NCBI RefSeq assembly: GCF_037975245.1
Contig: NC_092570.1
Span: forward strand, 15,486,001-15,550,000
Length of the DNA stretch: 64,000 nt
Direction of reading: 5' to 3'
Origin: Apostichopus japonicus
Taxonomy: Eukaryota > Echinodermata > Holothuroidea > Aspidochirotida > Stichopodidae
A model generated the notes under the pieces. That model did no database searches, had not been told where the DNA came from, and was given only the letters and a program-made list of their open reading frames with translations. Made by a program: the position numbers and the translations under genes. Shown here one piece after another: positions 20,549 to 35,500 of the stretch; within the stretch, counting starts at the first letter, position 1; every line of letters begins with the position of its first letter.

Positions 20549-23500
20549 CTGAAAAGAAATGGAAAGGGAAATGAGATCATATTTCTAGAGTGGGGGGAGT
20601 GGGGGTTTAGGGGGGTGTAGTGTGTAGTGGGGGTGAAGGGTGTAGGGGGCGGGGGAACTGCGGTGGGTTGTGGGGACTCCCAGTCTCAAAATTTTGCAGC
20701 CGACCCACTCTGCCTAACTACTTTCTTAGACTAACACCATTGCCACAAATCCTCTCTGGGAATTTATTAATTAATTTTTTTCTATGAATGTTACAAGTGA
20801 ACTGCTTTGCAGAAAAGTTCTGGGGATGTTTTTCATGCTCGTCCTCCTAACTAAATATGATCTCTTTGGAAATCGATTAAGTTTGAACACGTCTAAACTT
20901 TTTCAGCTTCATATGCAATAGCTATCCTTCCTTTAATCTAACCTGCAATGTAACAAATCCATTTTGGTGGTTAATCAAATTTTGATTACACTTTGCATTT
21001 TTTCCTGCTTTCTATGCAACAAAAACTGGGCTATTTTTCTGCCTGATGAAACTGCAACACCAAAATGTGTGCAGACCTAAGCTAAGGTGTCCTTCTTCGT
21101 GAAGAAGAATACAGGATAACAAGGTTGGTGTTTGCTCTGACATTGACAGTGTATAGAAACTTACATACCTGGCACAGCACAGCCAACTGTTACACAAACT
21201 CACCCAAACCCCTATGCAATTGTAACCGATATATAATAGGTTTTGGTTATACAGAGAAAGTTAAAGGGTGTGAAGACTTGCGCAAAAAGAAACGGTTCAT
21301 GCCGGTACTCTGACCTAGTTTCGAATGAGGTGTAACAACGGTTTTAGACACCACCATCGATTCCAGAAAATACACACACAGCTTGCTACCTTTGGTAATT
21401 AGACACTAGTGTACAGTCAGTACATACAGATACGGTCAATACTCACAGGTCCAGCTAAAGATAACAAGGTATCACGTTTCATTACTGTCTGCATTTTGTA
21501 GCGACAAGCAGAAAACGTCACTTGCAAGCAACGGAAAGTTAAGTTCATGATAACCAACCCAAAAAAGAGGGAGGGGGGAGGGGAATGTTATAAAGCCCAC
21601 AAATATGATAATTGAATGATTAACCATTGATTTAATCCCCATATTAATGTTGCAACCGTACAAATGATCTTCCTGTTTGGGCAATTTTGAGATGAGGTTT
21701 CAAATAGAAACGGTAACCCGATCTTGAAATAAAAGTAATCAGCTAAATTGGCTCCGGAACGTGAAACAGAGAGGAAAAGTGCTTACTTTGTGTTGAGTAG
21801 AGTGTCACAGATGGAACAATAAAAATGTTCTTCACACCAAGTTTTGTTCATGGTACACATCACTGGAACGAAGAGATGGAGATATGATGAATTAAAAATA
21901 AGGGTGACTTCTGGGGCAACATGATCATGTTTGCTATAGTTGGCTGGTGAGATTGCAACCAACATTTCAATATAATTTACAGGTTTTCAGAAATTAAATT
22001 TCTTTTTATAATTGGAAGACCTATTCCTTTTACTTGTTTTTTTGGTGATTTAAATCTCCTTTATCACCAACTAAACTACTTTTTTTTTACTTTCTTTGTT
22101 TCTTCCGAGATTCATTGAAATCTCCTTCGTAGGATGAAATCCAAAGTTCCAAATCCAAATGAAAGAAATACACCTGGATTTTTGTCTTTTTTTTCCTATC
22201 CTTACATGGTAACATTTGCAGGAGAACTCAGGAGAAAAGTACTAGTACTTCCATAGATCATTGAAGTTGCCAGGTAACATTTCATCAACTTTTAAATTAC
22301 TTTATTCAACAAATAGCGACAGGACAAAACGTTGACAAAGATAAAGATTAAAACAAATGGTAAAATTGTATTACTTACTTTCAGATATTATAGCCTTGCT
22401 GCAGTAGTAGCACATATTACCAAATAACTGCAAAATGCAAGAAAAGAAATGAATATAAAAAAAAAAGTCAGAAAACATTCAGGGGAAATTTTCCATATTT
22501 GTGGAAATTAAAATTTGTGATGGTCATTTGAACAGAGCTAACATGGAAACTATCTTACTGAAGGAATATATATGTCACACAGGGTTCTGCCCAAGGTGGA
22601 TTGAGTGCCGGCAGGACTATCTAAGCGGAGCGCCACCATCGGTTGGCGCGGAGCGTACAAGAAAATTTTGGGTTTTGGAAACCGCCCAGATGGCCGGAAA
22701 CGGCCCTTCCCGAGTATTCTGAGCCACATGTAGACAGCTTTGAAATGAGATCTCATGTCTGGAATTTTTCATAATTAATGAAAAAAGTTAGGACAAATAT
22801 CTGGAGCACCAGAGTACAGACCAGCCGGTGGTGCCTATTAAATAAATCATTCAGGCTGAGATGATAATTTTAGATGGACAGTGAGTGAGAGTCCACTCCC
22901 AAATAAAGACGAATCATAATGAATTATGTATTCTCTCTCATTTATTCAACATCGGGCCTATGAAATCGGTCCATTGAAAAGATATCACATAATTACATAA
23001 TTACCCTACCCAACTACCACGGTACATGTGCTGCGAATTTTCCCAGGTACCTTGCCAAACAACTGTGAGCTCATCCCCTGTCTAACACCTAAGTATGACA
23101 CTGTGATGTGTTGGATATTTTGAACAGTTATGAACTGGATTTCCCCTAGTCTCAAACAGATTGTTTCTGTACGTTCGACCCTCCGGCTATGGAGCTGTTT
23201 TTTGGAGTTCCTATCGAAAATAAGTGCCGGTCGGAAAAGTCACTCAGGCAGATTGTGGCGGTCGGTAATTCAGCGTGCTGGTCGGGCCCGACCGGCGCCG
23301 ACCGGCAGCGGCAGAACCCTGGTCACATGAAAATATGAATTAATAAATTCCACAATTACACCCCCTCCCCCACCCCAACTTTATTTTCAAAAGCAATCAA
23401 CTTGTCTTACAAATGAAGACTTCCTTCTCAATATCTCATCATTAGTTGTTAAGTATTTGTAAAATGCTTACCACTGGGAATGATTGATGACAATCCATGA

Positions 23501-26500
23501 AACTTGTGTTTTTTCTCTAGTTTAGCCTACGTTTTAAATATTCATAAAAATGTCATATACCTGATTGTAATGGGTCTCGCAGTAAGCCTTCCCATTCTTC
23601 TCATAATGCCTATGGCCCAAAAATGGCTTCTCGCATCTAGCACAGACAAAATGCTGGAAGAACAAAAAAAATTAACACTCAGAGAGACCAGATTACTATT
23701 AAAAAATGTTACCAGTTTTGTAGCTTCTGAGATGGTTAGGTAAGTGCAGCATTTCGTTGGAGTTGGGCATGAAGGGAGTAGCAATGTTAATAGTGACGTG
23801 CATTCATGATCATCACATGTATACACAGATTTTAACTCCTGTACAAATAGCTTTACACTAACCCTTGGGTGCCAGACTGAACATGGGAAGCCAAACATGC
23901 AAATAAAGAAAGATTGATATAACCCTCCTGACAGACTTGTTATCATTTCTTTACAATGCTGCCATATTATGGATCCACTTCCTCAATTTAAATCCCTAAA
24001 TCTCAACATCTGTAAGAAACTGGGAGATCATTCTGGTAATTCTGTATGAATTTTTTCGGACCAAAATTTTGGCAGAGATACCGACCTTTCCTTCTCTCAA
24101 TGTGATAGTAGTATGGTGATAATAGGCCAACAAAGTTAGGTCTGAGTTTTGTCTGTGGGTATAATGGATTGTTAACCCAGGAATAAAGAAAAACAGACAA
24201 CAACAACAATGGAGAGAAGATACCATGTACACACCTCTACGTGCCACTGCTTGCCTAAGGCCGTCACGATTCGTTCCTCAATGGGGCGATGGCAAGCGCT
24301 GCATATGGGTATACCCATCTTGTCGTGGCAGGGCAGGCAGTAGAGCTCGCCTCGTAGTTCGCGAGCAGTGGACGTCAACTCTTCTCTATATATCGTGAGA
24401 GAAAATATCAAATGAAAGGGGGGGGGGGGAAGTTGCTGAGAATGATCTATAAGGAAAATGAGCTGGGAAGCAAACATTCAAGATGACAGAGACTGTCATT
24501 CATGAGTAAGGTTTAGCACCCCTGAATTAAAACTTTCAATACCACTCCCCTCCCCTGCTGCCCCCCCCCTCCTCTACACCTTCCTCATCAACCAGAAATG
24601 TGGATTTTGTAACGATTGAATTGTAAGTGTTTTTACCCAAGATCAGAGAAATCGACGTCAGTTAACTAAAGACGACAGATGGTAAGACATCTGTGAAGTT
24701 TTTCTAGCAAAACACATAATTAAAAGTCTTCTACCAAAGAAAAACCGAAATGAGAATTGACAGATTCTCATTCTCGCAGAGAAGTATTATTCTTCCAACG
24801 AGGAGCACTGGCCAAATTCCATGACAGCTGTAGTCAAAATATATCAGCTAATGGTTGTACCTTATTGACTAATTTACCTAAGAAGGTACAATAATATCGA
24901 GACCGTATCTCTGGATAAATTACTGATGCATGCATCGTTTTCGGTATATTTTTTTTGTTCCATTGGTGTTGTTGTTGCCGTGGTTGCTCATTCTATGAGC
25001 TTAGCAGATTCACAAATGGCTACAGCCTAGTATATCACTTTCTCCACGTTCGATAGCTAGCGTTGAGTATGAAAAGTTCAAACTGTTCCACCGCTCTGCA
25101 AGAGATAGACCAACTTGAAACTTACCCACAGCTGCCACAGTTAAAGTGATACGGGTGGTACGTCTCCATCTTAAACTTGATGTGACCATCTTCGATGATA
25201 CCGCTGTGATAATAACAAGAGAGCGGGGGGGGAGGGGGGGGAGAGAGAGGAAGAAAACAGGAAAAAAACATGAGATATTATGCTTAGTCCTTCAGAAAGT
25301 TCTTGATAATCATTTTAATCACTCCTGATGCATAAGTAACCTATTATGTCTGAAACATTTAAGGAAAAACCAGTCATGATACACTTCATGTTTTGTGAAA
25401 TGATTTTTTGTTCAGTTATCACAAAAGGTAAAGGGATGGATCCGTCCGGAGGCGGGGGCAATGTAACACTCATATGGAGAGAAAAAATTTCTCCTCCACT
25501 GCTAGTTGAAAACACCCATCTCAATAACTTGTCTCTGAATCAAGATATTGTTGATAAAATGAAGGCTAGTTTGACTGGCTAAACCTACAATGGATCTCAG
25601 TAGGTCTTCTTGTGATGTCATGACAGCAGTAAATGTCCTTTGAACAAATGCTTTACTTTCCTATTATTATATTCTTATTGTTGTTTGTTTGTTTGTTTGA
25701 CTGGCAAAGGTTCTCTCTATGTCGTTAGAATTTCATCAAAATTTTAAAATTTCTGTTTTTGTAGAATCATTATTTTCCTCTGTGCAGAAGTGAGCTAAAA
25801 CATTTATAGCTGCACTGCTGTGATGAATTCTACCACTCACGAGATACCACCAAAATTGGAAATTAAATATGTATCTTTGTTATCGAATAAAACGTTACGA
25901 CCATTTCGTTACGACCTTTTTCTTACGATGCAGAACACTTTCCGCAACTTTATCAACCAATCAAACTCACCCATTAGAGAAATATCCCTATTAAAGAATA
26001 CATACAGAAACATAGAGTACATGCTGATAACTCATTTGACAGATCACATGATTGGGTTCATACTGTGTATATAAGCTGTTTAATATAAAACGAACGACTC
26101 TGTATGGTATATACATTATTACAACATCTGGGAAATTCGATCCAGATGTATGTATTAACTAATAATGAGGCTAACAGATTAACATTTTGCAAATTTGAAC
26201 TGTCGGCATCAATCTTTTCATTTAGTAAATCATTCATATCCATTTAAAATATGAAAACTCAAGATGGTTCCATATTTAGGCAATGGACACCAAGCACATA
26301 AAGCAATATTGCACTTACTGGCATTTGTAGCAGATATGCTTTCCGCTACCTACGGGTGGAGAAAAAAGAAAGAAGAAAAAGAAGAACAAATTCTATATCA
26401 CTTCAAAATCAAATCTTTTCGATCTTTACAGATATGAAACGATATTGCCGAAGACGAATGTAGTACTCGCATTCTGTTCACTGGCCCGTCTATTCAACGA

Positions 26501-29500
26501 TTTCTCGAGGCAGTTATTATTTTAAACCAGAACTATGTTCTTGATGGAAACTAGTACACCCCATATTTACCAAACATTCTACAAAATGTAACAGCAGTGC
26601 TCAACCTACAGTACTACCGGCAACCAGGCGCGGCAGAATGGAAAAATTATTGGGGGGGCTAATGTGTGGAGACTATCTAAGCGGAGCGCCACCATCGGTT
26701 GGCGCGGAGCGTACAAGAAAATTTTGGGTTTTTTCAAACCCCCAGATGGCCGGAAACGGCACTTCCCGAGTGTTTTATGCTGCGAATACCTAGCCCTAAA
26801 ATATGGGTCTCAAGCTTGAAAATTTCTCAGATTGCACGTAAAAGTCTGTAAAAACATTGCAATTTGTATATTCGATGGTGTTTTAAGAGAGTAGCTGTTA
26901 CTCGTAGTGTACTCGCAAAGACGTTTTTGAGTGTAGTAAGGGCAGTGGCGGAGCTAGGGGTATTGGTCAGGGGAGGCAAGAATGGTCTGTAGGGGCGCTT
27001 TCGACACTATCTAAGCGGAGCGCCACCACAGGTTGGCGCGGAGCGTACAGAAAATTTTTAGTAAAGTTACTCCCTAGATTGCAGGAAATGACCCTTTCCG
27101 GGCCTTGCTAATTTGCAGATAAACGGAGAATAAATAGGTGTCGTCGCCATTTTGTCGGAAAATTATACACCAACAGAATATGACAAATGTCAATAGGTAT
27201 ATGAGAGCGCAATAAAATAGTCAATAATTGCGAATAAGTTCAAAGTAGTGAAAAACTGAAAAGGGCGCCAGCAGTCCATTTGAGTCCGTCAGGAGGGGGG
27301 GGGGTGGATCCGCCCCTGACTGTATATATGGACGCTCCGCCACTAAGTAAGGGGATGTTGGAGAACTGGCTGAAATGAGGCAAGTCATTGGCCTAAGACG
27401 AAGTTGTGTTACGCTTACCGGTACTCACACTCACTGCTTCCACTTTTCACGGGCGTGAAGACGCGGTTGGGGTGACAATGTGGTCTATAGCCAGGGGACG
27501 GGCCGAGGGACCAGGGTCCCCCAGCAATTACTAAAATTATTACACCTATATAGTATACGTGTGCATTGGACAGATCGACAAGTATGTATTGAAAAATGGG
27601 GAGATGTACGTTTCGGAGCCTTGGTAAATATTGGGGGGGCTTATCATGCATTTGCCCCCTCAACTTTTTCATTGGGGGGCTGAGCCCCCCCAAGCCCCCC
27701 CGGTTCCGCCGCCACTGCCGGCAACGTTGATTAGTTACAACCGATGCATCGTCACGGTTTCAAATTATTGGTGTCAGAATATAAGGTGAGGGTACTTGGT
27801 ATTTTGGACTTTATCCAGCAAAGAATGAAAATAAGTTCCGCTTCATCGAAGGTAACTAACTACCTATAAGCAAGTTCATTGTGTATTTGTAACCTGCTTT
27901 TAATAACTACTTTATATTCGTCTGTGGTGTTATTCACTTCTTCTCCTTCGAGGAATACTAATATAGAATGATGCCAGGTAGAATATTGTCCATCCAGATA
28001 TTTTGACTGTTGTAATATTTGGTGTATAGTTATTCCATCTCAGTAATGACTGTCTCTAGCTGGGATGAGTTTAGATTGGAGATTACCGTAGTAAATGTCA
28101 CTCCTTCTCCAAAGTAGTTCCACTTGAGTGAGCCGTCTTATTGCAAACCCGTCAATCATTGGAGCGAATCAAGTTTATCAACAACGGTGTGCTACCAAAT
28201 AATATTCCTTAAGTTTGAAGGTTAATACAAACTCAAATTGTGTCCTGCAGTCATCAAAATCTGTAATGGAGTCTTGTTTCTGTAGGCCAGTGGTAAGGCA
28301 TGAAACATTGGCCTATTAAATGGACTGCAGCAAAATTCTGGGACCATATCTAAAACCCTGCAGCAGGTATATGTATATCTGTTAAACTCCACATATAAAC
28401 ATCTAAATGATCATGTCTTCCCCTGATATCATCTTAGGCTTCCATGCGCCATATCAATCATCTTTCTTTAAAAGGCCTGCCTGCTATGACAGAAACTTTG
28501 CCCACCGGTATCCTGGGGCCTTGCTACAGTAGTCTGTTGCGGCTACTCCTCCTGGAAATGGTTCAATTAACGAACAGGTCCTACACAGTTTATTTGCAAA
28601 TGAATGGAACCAGTGGCTATAAAATTAGTAGATAATGAAGAATAATGTACTTACTAGCTGCTTTCTCCTTCAAATGACAAGGATGGCAGAGGGCTCTTGA
28701 AATCAAAGAAAGAGAGAGAGGAAGAAACCTTGAGTATAAATTTCTGATCTAGTTCAGTAGACATGTTGCACGATTACATGATATAAATTATTATAAATGA
28801 CACATGTATGATTATTATTATAAGTGCAAACATGTCAAAATGATGCACAGAAGCTAGTGGGGTAGTTTGGTGGGGTTGGGGTGGTGGTAGAGGGGTAGGG
28901 GGAACTGTTTAAATGTGGCAAATATGTGTTAACTACATAGTTACTTGAGAGAGCTTGGGTGGAGTAAATAAGAACCTGGCATGAAAATCAATGATTCAAT
29001 TCATTTTCAAGCCCACACAATCACCGATGCAACGTTATACCAAAATTAGAGACAAACCTTTGAAACCTCAGCATACAGTAAACTTGCTACTTTAAGCTCA
29101 ATGGATACATCATGTACAAATGAAAAGAAATATTTGCAGGAAACCGATTTTTCTTTTGTTGTTTGTTCTTGACAATATTATTTTGATACAGAACCTATTG
29201 GAACCTCAAATAGACTCTCCATTTCTATCTCTAACTTCCAATTTCCCCAAATGATACCTCCAAGTCCTCCGTTCCTTACCTTCCCCTGTTCTTCACGAAG
29301 CCTGTATCCGCAAGTTGCGTCCCACAGAGTTGACATAGGAAACATGCCGGATGCCAATTGTTATTCATAGCCTTGATGACTCGACCAATCACAAATTCCT
29401 CTTTAAAAGTCAGAGAGCGGGGGAGAGAGAGAAAACAGAAATATAGTCAGAAATATATTTGTGAGCACGACGTGCAGGTGAAAGAATTTAGTGTGTGTGA

Positions 29501-32500
29501 AGAGGGTTGACGTGATGAACGATACATACAGGACAAGTTTATCAAGCGTACAAAGAATGTGGCAGTTTGTTGAACTCGAAAAATTGGTACTGCACTTAGA
29601 TTCTGGGAAAAGGGGCACAATGACTGCGGATGGGATACTGTAAAAGGGGTGTTATGTAATCCAAGCTGACAAACAAAAACCAAGATGGTCTTCTATTTCA
29701 AAGGCTAAACTTAAAATCAGGAGGCACGTTCACTTGTTCAGTATCTACTCCTATATATATATTATTAATTTAACAAATTAAGAAAAAGGCTACTAAGCCA
29801 ATTGCCACCTACGTATAGCACACACATTACCAATTATAAACCCCCCCCCCAAAAAAAAAAAAAAACCTTCCTTAAATCCAATTTTCTGATATCCTAATTT
29901 CCTGCATTTTTTTTCTTTCTCTTCTTTGGGACAGAAAGGTGCCAAGATACATGTCATTTTCTCCTTCTTCACATTTCAGATTAATTTAGAGTTTGGCAAA
30001 TCACACCATACCTTAAAGGCCTTCCATCCCTCCATTATATTTTTCACACATCTCATAGGTTGAAGGTGTCTTACGTCCTTATTTATAAGATGAATAATTT
30101 ACGACTGGCGAGCCCCCCAAGGGCAATTTACGATATTTTCGTATAGAGCGAATTATAGGCTAGAAGGCCAGAACTAGTTGGGAAGTTGCTCTTTGGAATT
30201 CAGTGTGGTTCACGAGATGATGAATCTACTGTACTGTAATTCTGACATTCACTAATTTGGCACTTATTAACCCTCTTTCACTGTGTACGGTATCATGTCA
30301 AATTACAAGCATGGCGAGAGAATTATGCGAACCTCAACGAAGAGGACAGTAAATGTCCTGGTATTAAACTTAAGAGAGGACACAAACCCAAGCATCACCT
30401 TAAGTAATATATGAAGAGAATCATCTTTGAGAAGAACAATAATTCCCCCAAAACAGAGCTCTAAGAAAAACCTTACTTCATTTGGGAGATATCCTGGTTT
30501 AAAAGTCTTGCCTGAGACTGTATTTTTTAATCTTTTTTTTATTCGAAATTTGTGATGTCGTACAGTGCCCACTGGGATCTGAAATCTTTTTCTTTCTCTT
30601 GCACTGTAGTGCACATGGCATTTCAAGATCTACATTAAATACCATAACGATCGAGGTAAAGTTGTGCAGGCCTCCTAACTCTAGATTGCTACAGTTAGAG
30701 TCGGGAGGTCAACTTTGTGTCACTTCCGAATAATTTACTTCTGGAAAGTCTTAACAGAATCTTTTAGATTTCAGAATCAATGATCTACAAACGATCTACA
30801 TATTATATTACCACGATACCTCCTTAGTTGCGGAATGAACAAACCTTCCTTGGAAAATACAATCGTGACCAATCTGAGTTTTAATTTTATGCAAACAGGC
30901 TATCATCTCGGAGAAAGTTCTCGAACTATTAAAAGTGATAGAGTCGGAAGGGAGGGAGTGGGTCATCGACCCTGGTTGTAGGATATCATTGGAGGGCAAT
31001 GTTAAAACTTATCAATATCGTTGGGGCAGTGTAGAGTGAACAGTCCAAACGAGGGGGTGTGTTGACGTATTGAGAAGTGACAAACGGTGATGACCTTTTC
31101 ACAAGACAGGTCAAACATCTCAATTATTTTGATGACCGTGTTGCAATCCACAGTGTCAGTTAATCACTTTTTGCAGTTGCTGTTTCCAATTTACTAAAAC
31201 AATAGAATACACAGTACTTTCATAACTAGTGTGCAGTATTAACAATGGAGGCCCACCAATGGGGCCTCAGCTGATCCTTGCAGAACCAGCCACATTATTT
31301 CAAATGCAAATTGATGTACAGTAGTACATGACTAGTCGGTATGTCAGTAAAGCTGAAAGCTATGTAATTTACAAAATAAAATTCTCCCTGTGCCTCTCTG
31401 TCTCTGACAGTGAACAGACCCATAAATAACCAACCGTAGTGTTGTTGTGACTGAATGACGTTAAATGTGTAAAGCCGACGCAATTCATTAGACAGGTTTA
31501 CACCGGGTTGCTGTTTTAGTGTGTCTGATCAATGGCGGACCATACGGTACACGGTAATAGGGTTTAACGATCTTAAATTTAGTTATGATTATTAATGTAG
31601 GCACTACATTAATAATGTGTGTCTGATCGATAGCGGACCATACGGTACACGGTAATAGGGTTTACCGATCTTAAATTTAGTTACGATTATTAATGTAGGC
31701 ACTACACATGTATAAATTAATATCAATAAATTACAAATGTGTAGAAACTTAGCAGTTGAATAAAGCTCAATACTGTCAACTCCTTTAATAGACTGTGTAT
31801 AGTAGGCTGTCTATTGCTATACAGTAGATCATATAGCCCTGGGGAAATTGAAGCTAATAACTTATGGTCCCAAAATTTAATTGTGATAAAGCTTCTTAAA
31901 ACAGTTTCAATAGAGCACTGTAGCTGAAAGTTCTCGCTTTCCATATACAGTATTATTCCCAGAAATACAGAGTCGGAGAACAGTCCAACCAGAGAAAGGT
32001 ACAACCTGAGAACGGTTCAACCAGATAACGGTTCAACCAGAGGACAGTTCCACCTGAGAACGGTTCAACCGGAGAACGGCTCAACCAGGGAACGGTCCAA
32101 CTGGAGAACAGTTCCACCTGGGAACAGTTCAACCTGAAAACTGTTCGACCTGGGAACGGTTCAACCAGAGAACAGCTCAACCAGGGAACGGTCCAACCGG
32201 ATAACGGTTCAACCAGAGAACAGTTCCACCTGAGAACGGTTCAACCGGAGAACGGCTCAACCAGGAAACGGTCCAATTGGAGAACAGTTTCACCTGGGAA
32301 CGGTTCAACCTGAGAATGGTTAAACCGGATAACGGTTCCACTTTGACGATTACTCTGATACCCTGAAGGTGGCAGTAACATGCTAGTTGAAATTTGGAAA
32401 TGTGTTACCATTATTCTACTTTCTAGCATATTTGGAAGGAAAAGAAATTGATGACAGATTTTCGATCCCGACTGTTGATTCGGTCGCCTTAAGAATTGAT

Positions 32501-35500
32501 TTACTTAGCATCCCTGGATACTGTGTGTACTGTGTATATATATATACTCACTGCATTTGCCACAGCATGGTGCGAAGAGCATATTGAAGTCATGTTCGCA
32601 GTATTTCCTCCCTTCAAACTGTAAAAATTGAAAAGAAAGGAAAAAAAACAGGATGGGATTAATATCACCAATAGAGGATATAAGGGCATGCTGAGAGCTG
32701 TACTCTCGTTGCAAACCATGACATTCTAATTTACATCTGTTTCCTGTTTTTACGTGTTGCACTGAGTTGTGTACTGGCATACATACTGTACATATACAGT
32801 ACAGTAGTGTAACTGTTTCCAGAATCTTTCCACAGTACAGGTACAGTTGTTGACATTCAGGGTTTGAGGATTTTGAACTAACTTGGATAAAAATAATTTG
32901 TGAAAGCAGTTTGGAACAGATAAAAGTTTATGATCTAGACATCTAGTTTGGTCAAAGACATGTTACAATTGGAATAATACATGGATGCTATGCCTATAAA
33001 GGCACTGTACCGTATGCCATGAAAAAGGCTATCAACGATACAGTTACAGTAGATACAATACAATATGGTCACATTTTTCTATCTCTTTACAATATTACTA
33101 CTGTGCACATACAGAATTGCACATGTTCTCAAATCATGACAGTGACTGTATTATATACTACCATGCTCAGACTAAAACTTTGTACACAATGTTTCAATAT
33201 TGAGATCAATACCCAACAGGCCGGTCCACCCCAAGCAATGATTCTTCACGTAAGTTTCTGATGAAGGGTAAAATGTGCTCTACTCGGATTGCCGTGGACC
33301 ATTCTCCGTTGCATGAGGACCATGGTGAGAGTTTGGACCCAATCCTCAACAGTGCAACAGTTAAGTGTATGCTATGCTGATGTACCTACAGTAGGGGTAC
33401 CCCCATGACGGAAATGGGCTCGTGACATTGCATGGGAAGTAAAAGAACTGAAGGTTTTACTACATAACATTGTTCACTTGGAACGAACTGTTACATCCCA
33501 CTGACAAATTAAAACTGAGCATTTAAAAGGAAACTTACAAAAAGACTTTTCTTTTCTACAAGAACATTTTTTGATGCTAAACGACACTGAGCATTGATGG
33601 ACTTTGGATATTAGGCGCTGACATAACTTTTTTTCATGAATGATTGAACGATCGATCGATTTATTTATTGTAGCAAATTCAGCAGGCTCAGATATTATGA
33701 AGTATATACTGTACATACTGTTTGAATAAATTAACTTACCTTTTAAAATCATGTTTAGAAAAATTAAGTGATAGCAAATAGTAAAGTACTGTATATATGC
33801 AATTAAGTTCACACACATCTATGTGTCTGCCAAAATTGTCTAAAAGTTACAAAACTACATTACTTGTGTCCATGATGCGAAGATTAAATCATATTATTGA
33901 ATAGAAGGGTACCATCACATTTGAGGTAAATGCTCAATTTCATATTTGTATTGCATACAGTACATGTACTGTACTAACTAGTCTACAGTATGTGTAAAAC
34001 TTGTTGAAGTTCCCAAGCTACAATGTGTGGTGTGCAGCAAAGGTATGCAGCCACTCCTTGCACAGTATGTGAACATGTTGTATACCATGTCACCCTACGG
34101 TACATACAGTATATGTATTTTATAAACAATTTATCATGTACTGTGAAATTTGACAAGGTTTTTATGTAAGGACCTTACAGTTACATTCTAGTGTTCAGTA
34201 CTTAGCAACAGTACAGTAATTTCAGACATTTTTTACCGTACGCCAGGATGGACCATTTATATTACAGACTATGTACAGATGATATATCATTATAATACCA
34301 GATTTTACCCAGATCTTTTTAATTGAATATAGATAGGAAATTGGTCTATTCATCAAGGAATAAACACAGACAGGTTATTAGTTTCTCAGCCAGTTATGAA
34401 TATTTCTTACTTGATGTACCTGTATTTTATAAGGACAGGTAAATCTACACCAAATGTTTAAACTGCACTGCCATGTATAACTTACTGTAGTGTATGTTAC
34501 TGTGTATGTCAGTATCTAGTGTTAAGCAACAGTTCAAGGACTTGCAGCTCATTGTACAGTACCTATGACTCACAAAGACCTTATTATCCTCCCTATTGAG
34601 TCATTGAAATATTACAATCAGAGGAATGCATACTGCAATATGTACCTGTATTAAACCAGAAGAAGTTGTTTCTTAACATTATAATGTATCCTACTTAAAC
34701 ATTAATGTTACATAATGACATACTATGAGTAAGTACTACTGTACAATGAATGTACAGTACACTAGTACAGAGTAACATACTGTAAACAAATTACTTAGTT
34801 CAAATGTTAACACTGTACTTGACTTACGAATGTTTTGACAAAATTATCATGTTTCAGACACCAATCTTGGAGGTTTTTCTTTGAAAAACTCCAGGTTTGA
34901 ATTTTTTTTGGGTCTTCTGGGGGTGGGCCAGGGACCAGGGTGGGGGACCTGGAAGTTCTGCTGCATTATATTGCATTGCATTGAATCGTTGTACGCTGCC
35001 TGCACAATGTACAGGACACCATACTATACAGTGTAACGTTAGCTGTATGGTGCAATATGGACGTACTTGAACACTTTACAATCCATAGCTCATCACTAAT
35101 GCAAATCCTGAACTGCAGTTTGCATTTATCCCAATAGCCAGAACAGCACAATGAGACTTTTTCATCATGCAATGTTTATTCTCAAAGCAGAGGTCAAAGG
35201 TTAATCTCCATATCAAACATATCCTGACTTACTGAACTATAATACTGTCTGTATGTGATGTTTTTTGTCATTGATCCTTGTGTGGAATAATTTACTTATA
35301 TACAGTTTGGAATAGTGAGACTAGTCTTTATATAATAACAATAAAAATCTACTCAAATGCCCTTAGGTTGGATATCAATTTCAGGGTCTTGGAAAACTAA
35401 CAGTACTTAAAGAGAAAAAGTTTTTTAAGGAGAGCAAAGAGTTGCTTTTAAGGAAAGCACAACTCTTTTGAAATGGAAATTATGTTAAGCTTCATATTTT

